A stretch of DNA of 64,000 nucleotides from an uncultured Clostridia bacterium (GTDB lineage: Bacteria > Bacillota > Clostridia > Christensenellales > UBA3700): positions 62,001 through 126,000 of the forward strand of contig CAOKSY010000002.1 of NCBI GenBank assembly GCA_948471525.1. The letters are read 5' to 3'. This document shows, one piece after another, positions 28,034 through 36,165 of the stretch. How positions within the stretch are numbered: the stretch's first letter is position 1; every line of letters begins with the position of its first letter. The translations under genes were made by a program, and so were the position numbers. A model generated the notes under the pieces. The model was not told the DNA's origin. It saw only the letters and a list, made by a program, of their open reading frames with translations, and searched no databases.

Positions 28034-28642
28034 TCAAAATAAAATTTTTTTCAATATCATTGGAATGATAACGGTGAACACCGTTATGAATACTGTACCT
28101 ATGGCGAACACTATTGCCGTATATTTAAATAGTTTTTTTAACGTTATCGGGCAATTTCCGCTGCAATATAAATAGTTCCTGCCTATATAACATATTATCG
28201 CTACTATCGTCGTAACAATAGTCAAGAATATCGGCACGTAGAACAATACTGCGTTGAGGATGTTTAGAATAAGGCTTGCGTTCCAACTTCCTACTATATT
28301 TACAGCCAAGCGATAGGCGATGAACGTGACGGCAAAATACATTATCGCAAACGCGTATCTTTTGCGGTATGTCAGCATTGCGCATGCTGCGAACAATAGA
28401 TTAAGTAATACGTATTTGAGCGTTACTTTTACGAATGAGTATTCGCCGTTCATAAGCATTTGATAGTAATTGTCGTGGGTAAATTCGCTTTCGTAGTTGA
28501 GTACTATAAAGAGCGAAAATGCAAAAATTGCTAGAAACAAGCCGTAGAATGTGATCAAAAACAGTTTGTTGTCTTTGCAATAACTTTTTATCAATGGTTT
28601 GAAACATAGCTTGTTTATCTTGATACCGTTTAGTTTGTTCAT
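28034..28642 (-). CDS. Polytopic membrane protein, possibly SpoIIM-like
   Basis: A 202-residue protein with about five membrane helices (near residues 27-48, 75-92, 98-118, 130-160 and 172-198) and a short soluble loop after helix 1. Length and helix spacing resemble SpoIIM, the scaffold of the forespore engulfment machine, but no diagnostic motif was recognised, so this is only a suggestion. It lies 69 bp after the Spo0A-like gene on the same strand and is likely co-transcribed with it. The ribosome site is weak (AGG five bases before ATG). Confidence 0.5.
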   Translation of the reverse strand: MNKLNGIKINKLCFKPLIKSYCKDNKLFLITFYGLFLAIFAFSLFIVLNYESEFTHDNYYQMLMNGEYSFVKVTLKYVLLNLLFAACAMLTYRKRYAFAIMYFAVTFIAYRLAVNIVGSWNASLILNILNAVLFYVPIFLTIVTTIVAIICYIGRNYLYCSGNCPITLKKLFKYTAIVFAIGTVFITVFTVIIPMILKKILF

Positions 28643-28711
28643 TGCCTGTTGCCTTTTTTTAAGTCGTAGTAAATTTTATTTTTAAAAAAGACAAATTATG
28701 ACATCAAACGA

Positions 28712-29044
28712 TCAATTGGAAATTATTTTGTCGCAAATATGCATTATAAGTTGCTTTGCGGTAGGTTTTCCTTTGCTTATGTCTATAGTATTGCCGAATT
28801 CGCGGTAGAGTTCGTCTATATCGCCTTCCAGCCATGCCTTTGAAATGCAATTTTGAATATTCTTATCTATGCTGCTGACGGTCTTGCCGTATCTGTCGGC
28901 AATCAATGCGTAGCCTTTGAGCTTAAGCGGAAGAATGCTTTCTCCGCCGATATACATTTTTGCCAGATCGAAAATATATTTATATCCGAGGCAGTTGGGG
29001 CGAAGTCCTATAGTCAGCATATAAGAGTATATCAGTTTATCCAT
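28712..29044 (-). CDS. Stand-alone Spo0A C-terminal (DNA-binding) domain protein
   Basis: The 110 residues align with the Spo0A effector domain: L-G-Y-K-Y-I-F-D-L near 18-26 (Spo0A K-G-Y-x-Y-L-R-x-A), I-A-D-R-Y-G-K-T-V-S-S-I-D-K near 48-61 covering the helix-turn-helix, K-A-W-L-E-G-D-I-D near 69-77, F-G-N-T-I-D near 83-88, and K-G-K-P-T near 91-95. The phosphoacceptor receiver domain is absent, so the protein cannot be controlled by phosphorylation in the usual way. It may bind 0A-box-like DNA constitutively or compete with Spo0A. No Shine-Dalgarno sequence is visible. It is divergent from a dacF-like gene. Confidence 0.8.
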   Translation of the reverse strand: MDKLIYSYMLTIGLRPNCLGYKYIFDLAKMYIGGESILPLKLKGYALIADRYGKTVSSIDKNIQNCISKAWLEGDIDELYREFGNTIDISKGKPTAKQLIMHICDKIISN

Positions 29045-29136
29045 AGATATATATTAATATAAATCGCGTTTGTTTTTATGTCTATAATTGTATTAATGAA
29101 GTATGTTTTAGAAAAAACGTCGTCGGCGGATAGCGC

Positions 29137-29165
29137 GTATAAATTTTTGCATTTGCGATACAATA
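29137..29165 (+). promoter_or_regulatory. Putative sigma-F/sigma-G-type promoter of the dacF-like gene
   Basis: GTATA (29137-29141), 14 bp and CGATACAATA (29156-29165), which matches eight of ten positions of the forespore GGNRANAMTW-type -10 as I recall it. A similar arrangement precedes the spoVA operon at 59047. Bacillus dacF is a sigma-F gene. Confidence 0.4.
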
Positions 29166-29195
29166 TACTCGAAAATGTTTAAAAGGGGTGAAGAT

Positions 29196-30374
29196 ATGAA
29201 TAAAAAATCATTATTGCCGATTTTTATACTGTTGTTGCTTACATTGCTGATTTTCCCGATGGGTATGGCTTCGCAAAACGATGCGGCGGCTTTTGCCGAT
29301 ACGGCGCAGGATCAGACGTTAAAAGCCAACGGTTTCGGCGAATATCTCAGCGAATATTATACGGGCGAAGTGTTGTATCAGCACAATGCGGATGCAAAAC
29401 ACGAGATCGCAAGTATGGTAAAAATTATGACCGCCAACCTCATATTCGACGCTGTAGACGAGGGGAAGGTGACTTATGACGAGATGATAACTATTTCTCC
29501 TCAGGCAGCGGCTATGGGAGGAAGTCAGATGTTTTTGGACGCAGGCGCGGAGTATTCCGTAAATGATTTGCTAAAAGGTATAATTGTAGTGTCCGCAAAC
29601 GACGCGTCGTACGCTATGGCGGAGCGCATAGCGGGAAGCGTAGACGCATTCGTGAATTTGATGAATACGAAGGCTGCAGAATGGGGAATGGTAAATACGA
29701 AATTTGCCAACTGTACCGGGCTGCCTAGCGAAAACGAGCAGTATAGCACTGCTAAAGACGTAAATATTATGACGCGCAGACTTATGTCTCACGACAAATA
29801 TTTTGAGTACGCCGGTATATGGATGGAGGACTATACGCATCCGTCGGGCAGAGTTACTCAGTTTGTCAATACCAATAAACTCCTCAGACAGTATAGCGGT
29901 TGCGTAGGCGGCAAGACTGGATATACCGATGCCGCGGGTCATTGTCTTTCGGCTTGCGCTCAGCGTAATGGCATGAAAGTGGTTGCGACGATCGTAGGCG
30001 GAACGGACAGTAAATCGAGATTCAATCAAGTCAGAGCTATGTTTGACTATTCATTTGCAAACTATGTCAACAAAGTATATTATAAAAAGGGCGACGTAGT
30101 AGGTTCTGTCAATGTCAAGAAATCGCCCGTATCGCAGATCGAAGTCGCTATAGACGCAGACGTAGTCAAATTTTCCAAATTGGGAGCTTCGTCTGAAGAA
30201 ATAACGCTTGCGCTTCCTCAAGAAGTCAAGGCGCCGATAAAGAAAGGCGATATAGTCGGTCAGGCGGTTTATCAAATCGACGGACGCGAATATACCGCGG
30301 ATTTAATAGCTATGCAGGATGCAAGAAAGAGTACCTTTTTGGATATCATCAAGGGCATAACTAAAGATTGGTAA
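29196..30374 (+). CDS. dacF: D-alanyl-D-alanine carboxypeptidase (DacF/PBP5-like)
   Basis: A 392-residue penicillin-binding carboxypeptidase that trims the last D-Ala from peptidoglycan stem peptides outside the membrane. It has a signal peptide (residues 1-32) and the serine-enzyme triad S-M-V-K near 72, S-A-N near 132 and K-T-G near 238, then a PBP5 C-terminal beta domain (about 285-370). GGGGTG at 29185-29190 fixes ATG 29196 over the in-frame ATG at 29175. The forespore-type promoter suggests a role in spore cortex structure. Confidence 0.88.
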   Translation: MNKKSLLPIFILLLLTLLIFPMGMASQNDAAAFADTAQDQTLKANGFGEYLSEYYTGEVLYQHNADAKHEIASMVKIMTANLIFDAVDEGKVTYDEMITISPQAAAMGGSQMFLDAGAEYSVNDLLKGIIVVSANDASYAMAERIAGSVDAFVNLMNTKAAEWGMVNTKFANCTGLPSENEQYSTAKDVNIMTRRLMSHDKYFEYAGIWMEDYTHPSGRVTQFVNTNKLLRQYSGCVGGKTGYTDAAGHCLSACAQRNGMKVVATIVGGTDSKSRFNQVRAMFDYSFANYVNKVYYKKGDVVGSVNVKKSPVSQIEVAIDADVVKFSKLGASSEEITLALPQEVKAPIKKGDIVGQAVYQIDGREYTADLIAMQDARKSTFLDIIKGITKDW

Positions 30375-30407
30375 AATTTCTTGCAGAAATAAAACTTTAA
30401 TCTATCG

Positions 30408-30435
30408 AAAGGACGTGATTTATTCCGTCCTTTTT
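30408..30435 (+). terminator. Rho-independent terminator after dacF
   Basis: AAAGGACG / CGTCCTTT stem running into T residues. Confidence 0.9.
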
Positions 30436-30511
30436 CCTTTTGATATTGTGGGATAAAAGTAAGTTTTTTCTGTTAAGTATCTAAAGATACTGTCAAAAAT
30501 CCCGTTTATCA

Positions 30512-30540
30512 TTGACTTAAACGTCAATATTTATTATAAT
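30512..30540 (+). promoter_or_regulatory. Sigma-A promoter of the M50 protease-scpAB operon
   Basis: TTGACT (30512-30517), 17-bp spacer and TATAAT (30535-30540), 26 bp before the start codon. Confidence 0.85.
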
Positions 30541-30566
30541 ATATATGTACGTTTTTAGGAGCGCTA

Positions 30567-31313
30567 ATGGTTTCTTTTATTAGAGGAGTGGTTCAGAGCC
30601 GCATAGCAGATCTGTTTGGATTCAAAATAGTCGTATTAGCTATATTTGCTTACGTTATAGCTATGCTTTTTGCTATCGTCGGTCACGAGTTGGCGCACGG
30701 TTATGTCGCTTATTGGAACGGCGATAAGACTGCCAAATTTATGGGAAGGCTTTCTTTAAATCCTGCCAGACACTTTGACGTGGCGGGTCTTTTGATGATG
30801 ATGATCGTAGGATTCGGTTGGGCTAAACCGGTGCCTATCGATCCGAGAAATTTCAAGAAGTATAAAAAAGGTATGGTAATGACGTCGCTTGCCGGCGTGA
30901 CGTATAATTTTATCGTTGCATTTATAAGTTCGCTTATATATGCGATCGTTATGAAAGTGTCGGGCAATTATGTGTTGACGGACAATGCTTTGTCGGCTTT
31001 TTTGGTATTTGTGATATATCTTTTACAACTGTCGATAACGCTTAACATTGTTCTTATGGCTTTCAACTTGTTGCCAATATATCCGTTGGACGGATTTAGA
31101 GTTGTTGAGACGTTGACCAAACCAAATAATAAATACGTCAATTTTATGTATAAGTACGGTTCGGTAGTTATGGTTGCTATATTGCTTTTCAGCTTATTCT
31201 TGGGCAATCTGGTGCCGCAATTAGATATATTGAGCAATTATCTAAGCGCAGTCAATAAAGCGCTTACGTGGCTGTTTTCAAGAATATTCGGTCTGAGTTT
31301 AAATTGGCTGTAG
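30567..31313 (+). CDS. M50-family site-2 protease-like membrane metallopeptidase
   Basis: A 248-residue intramembrane zinc protease. H-E-L-A-H is at residues 40-44 inside the second membrane helix, and the second metal motif N-L-L-P-I-Y-P-L-D-G lies near 167-176. About six membrane helices are present and no PDZ domain, as in the YwhC/YdiL-like group and the mini S2P proteins of Clostridia. Its substrate is unknown. The group is often found upstream of scpA-scpB, as here. AGGAG precedes the ATG. Confidence 0.9.
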   Translation: MVSFIRGVVQSRIADLFGFKIVVLAIFAYVIAMLFAIVGHELAHGYVAYWNGDKTAKFMGRLSLNPARHFDVAGLLMMMIVGFGWAKPVPIDPRNFKKYKKGMVMTSLAGVTYNFIVAFISSLIYAIVMKVSGNYVLTDNALSAFLVFVIYLLQLSITLNIVLMAFNLLPIYPLDGFRVVETLTKPNNKYVNFMYKYGSVVMVAILLFSLFLGNLVPQLDILSNYLSAVNKALTWLFSRIFGLSLNWL

Positions 31314-31320
31314 GTGGAAT

Positions 31321-32127
31321 ATGAGTAATTTTTTTGAAAAACACGCTACAGAAAACGTAATACTTTATATCAACGACTTTGACGGTCCTATAGAACTGTT
31401 GTACGAATTGATAATAGTAGAGAAAAAGTACGATATCCGTACGTTCCCGTTGGCGCAGATCACGGAGCAGTATATGCTGCATATGGAGCAGGTCGGTTCG
31501 TTGGATATGGAAGAAGCCAGCGAATACATAAAGATCGCGGCTACGCTTTTGGAGATAAAGGCAAGGGCTTGTCTGCCGAAGTTGGATGAAGATGAAGAGG
31601 CGTTTGAGGACGGAGAGGATCCTGAGGAAGAACTCAGACGAAAGATAATGATGTTCCAACTTTGCCGAGAGCAGTCTATCAAGCTCAAAGACATGGAAAC
31701 CCTCAATAAGTTTTATCGCAAGCCGAAGTTTACCAATGCCGACGCATTGATCGTCGTCAACGATTTTTCTTTTGATAAGTTGATAGAGGCGTACGGCAAG
31801 ATACTTCTCAGGGTTATAGAAAAGGAGCAAAAGCAGAGCGTCAAGAAAATTCAGAAGGATAGATTTACCGTCGCTGATAAGATAGAATACATATCAAAGT
31901 TTATTCTTAAAAACAAATGCGTCGTATTTAACAAACTATTTGAGGATGATATAACAAAAAGTGAGGTTATTACTACTTTTCAGGCGTTGTTGGAGCTTAT
32001 GAAAAAGCAGATCGTAGTAGCGGAGCAAAAGGATTTTGCCGACGATATATTTATAGCGCTTAACGATAACGTCAGCGAAGAAAACGTGAATTTGCAGGAA
32101 TTGAAGAACACGGAGGAAAAATATTGA
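31321..32127 (+). CDS. scpA: Segregation and condensation protein A
   Basis: ScpA (268 aa) is the kleisin that bridges the two heads of the SMC condensin. It starts with the typical region F-D-G-P-I-E-L-L-Y-E-L near residues 20-30 (usually F-x-G-P-L-D-L-L-L), has a middle acidic linker (E-D-E-E-A-F-E-D-G-E-D near 85-100) and a C-terminal winged helix. AGGTGG lies close to the ATG. It is followed one base later by scpB. Confidence 0.94.
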   Translation: MSNFFEKHATENVILYINDFDGPIELLYELIIVEKKYDIRTFPLAQITEQYMLHMEQVGSLDMEEASEYIKIAATLLEIKARACLPKLDEDEEAFEDGEDPEEELRRKIMMFQLCREQSIKLKDMETLNKFYRKPKFTNADALIVVNDFSFDKLIEAYGKILLRVIEKEQKQSVKKIQKDRFTVADKIEYISKFILKNKCVVFNKLFEDDITKSEVITTFQALLELMKKQIVVAEQKDFADDIFIALNDNVSEENVNLQELKNTEEKY

Positions 32128-32128
32128 T

Positions 32129-32893
32129 ATGGAAAATTTATTGCAGACGCTGGAAGCGATAATTTTTGCGGCAGGCGTTCCTTTAAAGAGGAGCGAAATA
32201 CTCAATAATTTGCCCGAGGAAGTAAGCAGAAAACAGCTCAACGACGCGATTGATATGCTTGCGGAGAAATATAGCGGAGACTGCGGGATAGTCTTGGAAA
32301 TTTTCAACGATAAAGTGCAGTTTGCATCCAACAGTAAATACGGCGAGATTGTCAGCGATATGCTTAGACCTGTAAGAGAAAAAGAACTGTCCAAGATATT
32401 GCTCGAGGTGCTATCGCTGATAGCTTACAGGCAACCTATTACGAGGGGCGAGATCGAAGATTCGAGAGGCGCAAGCGCGGATTATGCGCTCAGCGTTTTG
32501 CTAAAAATAAATATGATCAAGACTTGCGGATATAAAGACGCTCCCGGAAAGCCGCTTTTGTACGGTACTACAGATGAATTTTTGAAAAAATTCGAGATAA
32601 GAAGTCTCGCAGAGTTGCCTGATTACGAAGAGATTATGCGTCGTCTTGTCGAATACAGTAACTATAATGTCCAGACGGAGGGACTGTATAGAGAAAGAAT
32701 AATAGGAGACAAGTTTGAGGACGAAGATACCAAAGAATTGGATGAGATGATGGACATGTCCGTAACTCCGGAATTTTTACAGGGCGAAGAAATACAGGTC
32801 ATAGAAGGCAATGGCGAAGAGTATGTCGAGCGTGAAGTAGCCAGCGACGAAGTTGTAGAGGAAGAGCCCGAAAGCGAGGAGATCGTTACTTGA
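32129..32893 (+). CDS. scpB: Segregation and condensation protein B
   Basis: ScpB (254 aa) dimerises and stabilises ScpA-SMC. Two winged-helix domains cover residues 1-165; P-L-K-R-S-E-I near 18, Y-R-Q-P-I-T-R-G-E-I near 100 and G-K-P-L-L-Y-G-T-T near 140 match the family. The C-terminal 80 residues are an acidic tail that makes the protein longer than the usual 180-200. GGAGGAAA at 32112-32119 lies in the scpA end. A hairpin at 32917 probably ends transcription in part. Confidence 0.93.
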   Translation: MENLLQTLEAIIFAAGVPLKRSEILNNLPEEVSRKQLNDAIDMLAEKYSGDCGIVLEIFNDKVQFASNSKYGEIVSDMLRPVREKELSKILLEVLSLIAYRQPITRGEIEDSRGASADYALSVLLKINMIKTCGYKDAPGKPLLYGTTDEFLKKFEIRSLAELPDYEEIMRRLVEYSNYNVQTEGLYRERIIGDKFEDEDTKELDEMMDMSVTPEFLQGEEIQVIEGNGEEYVEREVASDEVVEEEPESEEIVT

Positions 32894-32916
32894 TAATAGA
32901 TAAATAATAAATATTT

Positions 32917-32952
32917 AAATGCGCAACATAGTAATATGTGGCGCATTTATTT
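32917..32952 (+). terminator. Terminator-like hairpin overlapping the next start codon
   Basis: A 14-bp stem with one mismatch (32917-32930 with 32935-32948) around a GTAA loop, followed by a TTTATTTATT stretch. The ATG proposed for the DUF2953 gene (32936) lies in the right arm. Confidence 0.7.
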
Positions 32953-33535
32953 ATTATTCGGACTATTTATGGCGATTTATTCGGTTGTCATCGTCATTGC
33001 ATACGGAATACGCATATCGACAAGATTGGACGTCGATAATCTCAGTGTCTGCGTAAAAGTGTATATATTCGATTGGATAGAGATATTTTGTATAAAAATT
33101 TTTGTAAGCGACGCTCTATTCTATTATCAATTGAATAAAAACGATATAAAGTTATTAAAATCTAATGATAGTTCTGCCAAATCAAAAAAACATAGCAAAG
33201 AAAAGAAAAAGACCAGATATTTATCGTACCTATGGTATATCGTAGAAAATGCGCCTAAGATACGTCTTTCAAGCGGTATTATAGAATATGGGACGAGTAT
33301 AGACGATATTAAGAATAGGTCTATTTTAAACGGAGCGGCTCTAACTTTATTAAATACGGCTTTGGCAGTGGCACACAATAAAATCGCATTTGACGAGATT
33401 AATATGACGGATATATCGTCGCAATCTTCGTTTAGGGGAGTGTATTTAAACGGCGTCATTAAGTTTTCGCTTATAAAAATAATTTTATATTCATTGCGCA
33501 TAATAACGGTGAAAAGACGCTTTCAAACGGCTTGA
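32936..33535 (+). CDS. DUF2953 protein (YtfI-like)
   Basis: A 199-residue protein with an N-terminal membrane helix (about 4-24), a basic Lys-rich linker near 85-93, and a conserved-type C-terminal part (residues 110-185) with N-G-A-A-L-T-L-L and R-G-V-Y-L-N-G-V. DUF2953 proteins pair with GerW/YtfJ in spore formers, which is also the case here (28 bp apart). There is no Shine-Dalgarno sequence at 32936, and the start sits inside a hairpin. ATG 32969 is a possible alternative start. Confidence 0.75.
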   Translation: MWRIYLLFGLFMAIYSVVIVIAYGIRISTRLDVDNLSVCVKVYIFDWIEIFCIKIFVSDALFYYQLNKNDIKLLKSNDSSAKSKKHSKEKKKTRYLSYLWYIVENAPKIRLSSGIIEYGTSIDDIKNRSILNGAALTLLNTALAVAHNKIAFDEINMTDISSQSSFRGVYLNGVIKFSLIKIILYSLRIITVKRRFQTA

Positions 33536-33563
33536 TTATATTTTAAATTATAGGAGAAAATAT

Positions 33564-33935
33564 ATGGACAATTCGTTACAGGAAATAATGAATAATACGT
33601 TGGATAATTTGCGCGGCATTGTGCAGAGCGAAGATATGGTTTTCAAACCTATCTATCTTGACGACAATACGATGGCGATACCTCTTACAAAGATTTCGGT
33701 CGGTTTTGTAAGCGGCGGAGGCGGGGGAGAAAGTAATAAATTCTCAGATGTCAAAAGCGATAAGTTGCAGCCTTATGCAGGCGGCGGTGGCGGGGGAATA
33801 TCAATGTCTCCCATGGGCTTTTTAGTGTTTTACGACAATGAGCCAAAACTCATCAAAGTCGATGAGAAGAGCTGCGACAATAAGTGGAAGGACTTGATCT
33901 CCGCAACTATAAATCTTGTCAAGGATAGAAAATAA
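33564..33935 (+). CDS. ytfJ: GerW family sporulation protein YtfJ
   Basis: A 123-residue protein of the GerW family, a spore protein needed in Bacillus for germination by some nutrients. Two glycine-rich stretches (G-G-G-G-G near 52-56 and 73-78) and the S-P-M-G-F-L-V-F motif near 84-91 are hallmarks. TAGGAG precedes the ATG. It overlaps the next gene by one base. Expression in the forespore is expected from the family, but no specific promoter is seen. Confidence 0.9.
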   Translation: MDNSLQEIMNNTLDNLRGIVQSEDMVFKPIYLDDNTMAIPLTKISVGFVSGGGGGESNKFSDVKSDKLQPYAGGGGGGISMSPMGFLVFYDNEPKLIKVDEKSCDNKWKDLISATINLVKDRK

Positions 33936-35227
33936 TGGGTAAATATTTCTCAATTAAATCAATTTATAAAATTATCACAACGATTATAGCCATTATAATT
34001 CTCGGATTTGTATTATTTCAAATAAATGCCGTATTTCAGAATAATATAACTTTTTCAAGTGATATTTTCTCTGCAGACGTTTTAGACAAAGATATAGATC
34101 CCGACGCAAGTATATGGCCAAGCAGCGCAAACAGATCCTCGTCAATGGTAGTTATTGAAGAATCTACACTCAGAGTTTTGTCTCAGAGCAATAAGGATAT
34201 GAGATTGGAAATGGCGAGCACGACCAAGATAATGACGGCATTGGTAGTATTGGAAAATTTGCCGCTTGACAAACAGATAACGGTTGACGACTCGGCAGTG
34301 GGAGTAGAAGGATCGTCTATATATATTAAACGCGGAGAGATATGGACAATACGTGACTTGCTTTATGGTTTAATGCTTAGAAGCGGCAATGACGCCGCGA
34401 CAGCTTTGGCTATTGCGACTGCGGGTAGCGTAGAAGATTTTGCCGTAATGATGAATGAAAAAGCGGAGAGATTGGGACTGAAAAATACAAGGTTTGAAAA
34501 TCCCCACGGTCTGCATGCCGACGGACATTATACATCCGCCTATGATCTTGCGGTGATATCCGCTTGCGCTATGCGCAATGAAGATTTCAAGACGATAGTG
34601 GGAACAAAGATGTATGCGGTCGAGGGGAATGAAACGCATCCGACTTATTATTTTGCCAATAAAAATAAGATGCTTTCCGTATATGACGGCGCAAACGGTA
34701 TAAAGACGGGATATACTAAAGATTCGGGCAGATGTCTGGTAAGTTCTGCGGAACGCAACGGTATGCAGCTCATTTGCGTTGTGTTGAATATTTACGACAC
34801 ATATAATACGTGCGCGACCAATATGAATAAAGTATTCGACGAGTATATTCCGGTAGAGGTAGGCAAGAGCGGCGATATTATGGAAACATTTGATTTTGAC
34901 GGAGAAAAATATGAGATCGCTCTCGCAGGCGATCTGGTAATACCGTTGAAAGACGGCGAGTCGTTTAAACTCAATTGCAGGTTTAATATTTCCGACGAGC
35001 TTAGCGCTCCGCTCGAAAGCGGATCAATTATTGGTAAATTGGAGTTTTATGACGATAATCGTTTGCTTTTTTGCGCCGATATTGTTAATATTGATAATAT
35101 AAACGATACAGGAGCGTTGCGCAAACTTTCGGCATATGTCGGCGACTGGCGCATAAGTCATACAAATGGAGAGACTGAACAAATATTTAGCGTCGACAGG
35201 AGCGTCGTCGAGACGCGGCGCGGATAA
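33935..35227 (+). CDS. D-alanyl-D-alanine carboxypeptidase (DacB-like)
   Basis: A second PBP5-like carboxypeptidase (430 aa) with an N-terminal membrane segment (about 10-33) and the motifs S-T-T-K near 96, S-G-N-D near 150 and K-T-G near 257. A beta-rich C-terminal domain follows. The position after ytfJ is seen for dacB-like genes in Clostridia and suggests a spore cortex role. Its last 62 bases overlap rluB in another frame, an unusually long overlap: the final 20 residues (H-T-N-G-E-T-E-Q onward) are encoded within rluB and may be a stop-loss extension. Confidence 0.9.
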   Translation: MGKYFSIKSIYKIITTIIAIIILGFVLFQINAVFQNNITFSSDIFSADVLDKDIDPDASIWPSSANRSSSMVVIEESTLRVLSQSNKDMRLEMASTTKIMTALVVLENLPLDKQITVDDSAVGVEGSSIYIKRGEIWTIRDLLYGLMLRSGNDAATALAIATAGSVEDFAVMMNEKAERLGLKNTRFENPHGLHADGHYTSAYDLAVISACAMRNEDFKTIVGTKMYAVEGNETHPTYYFANKNKMLSVYDGANGIKTGYTKDSGRCLVSSAERNGMQLICVVLNIYDTYNTCATNMNKVFDEYIPVEVGKSGDIMETFDFDGEKYEIALAGDLVIPLKDGESFKLNCRFNISDELSAPLESGSIIGKLEFYDDNRLLFCADIVNIDNINDTGALRKLSAYVGDWRISHTNGETEQIFSVDRSVVETRRG

Positions 35228-35879
35228 ACTTATCCAAGACGGTAGAGTCAAGGTTAACGGTAAAACCGTCACAGAGCTCGGAAAATCTATAAATGAGAGA
35301 AACGATACCGTCACAGTAGACGATAAGATAGTAAAGCCAGCCAACGATTATTCGTATATAATGTTTTACAAACCCAAGGGCTGTATAACGACCGTAAGCG
35401 ATGAAAAAGGAAGAAAGACCGTATACGATTATTTAGAGGAAATCAACGTGCCGCATCTTATTCCCGTGGGCAGACTCGATTACGATACCGAAGGGCTTTT
35501 GCTCTTGACCAACGACGGCGATATGGCGCATAAGCTTACGCATCCCAGTTTTGAAGTGCCGAAGACGTATTTGGTGAAGACGGAAGGGGAGATTCCCGAG
35601 CATAAACTCGCTCAACTTCGTAAAGGCGTCGTAATAGACGGAGAGAAGACCAAGAGGAGCAAAGTCAAATTGCTGGAATATAAAGACGGAGTGTCTAAGG
35701 TGCAGATAACGATAAGCGAAGGCAAGAACCGTCAGGTGCGAAAGATGTTCCAAGCGGTGGAAAAAGAAGTGATTTTCCTCAAAAGGATAGCCGTGGGAGA
35801 ACTCAGGCTGGGCGGACTCTCTCGCGGAGGCTACAGATATCTCAACGATGACGAGGTGTATTATTTGAAAAACATTTGA
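35166..35879 (+). CDS. rluB: Ribosomal large subunit pseudouridine synthase B family
   Basis: A 237-residue pseudouridine synthase of the RsuA/RluB/RluE/RluF class. An S4 RNA-binding domain (residues 1-60, M-E-R-L-N-K-Y-L-A) precedes the catalytic domain with G-R-L-D-Y-D-T-E-G-L-L-L near 100, where the first Asp is the nucleophile. V-x-x-G-x-N-R-Q-V-R-K-M is near 177-190. In Firmicutes it follows dacB and scpAB, as here. The start lies inside the carboxypeptidase gene and lacks a good ribosome site, suggesting translational coupling. Confidence 0.92.
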   Translation: MERLNKYLASTGASSRRGADKLIQDGRVKVNGKTVTELGKSINERNDTVTVDDKIVKPANDYSYIMFYKPKGCITTVSDEKGRKTVYDYLEEINVPHLIPVGRLDYDTEGLLLLTNDGDMAHKLTHPSFEVPKTYLVKTEGEIPEHKLAQLRKGVVIDGEKTKRSKVKLLEYKDGVSKVQITISEGKNRQVRKMFQAVEKEVIFLKRIAVGELRLGGLSRGGYRYLNDDEVYYLKNI

Positions 35880-35899
35880 GTTTTTGTTCAATAGGCAAC

Positions 35900-35935
35900 A
35901 AAAAGCGTTCTATCAAAAATAGGACGCTTTTTATC
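35900..35935 (+). terminator. Rho-independent terminator after rluB
   Basis: A 14-bp stem (AAAAAGCGTTCTAT / ATAGGACGCTTTTT) with a CAAAA loop; the right arm itself ends in T residues. Confidence 0.92.
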
Positions 35936-36037
35936 TTAAAATTGCTTTGTTGCAATCAAAAAATATAAGGCGCGTGCGCAACTCAAATAATATATAAATA
36001 TTTTATCAAATTAATTGATTTTTTTGATTGATTTTGC

Positions 36038-36066
36038 TTGCAAAAAAAATTCTTTACCAATATAAT
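36038..36066 (+). promoter_or_regulatory. Sigma-A promoter of the decarboxylase operon
   Basis: TTGCAA (36038-36043), 17-bp spacer and TATAAT (36061-36066), about 100 bp before the first gene, leaving an AT-rich leader. Confidence 0.75.
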
Positions 36067-36165
36067 AGTTATGATTGTAAATTTAAGATGAATTTCTTTA
36101 AATTTCCTTCGGCAACAATATATAGTAATTAATTTCAATTATATACACAATATTTGGAGGTTTAT

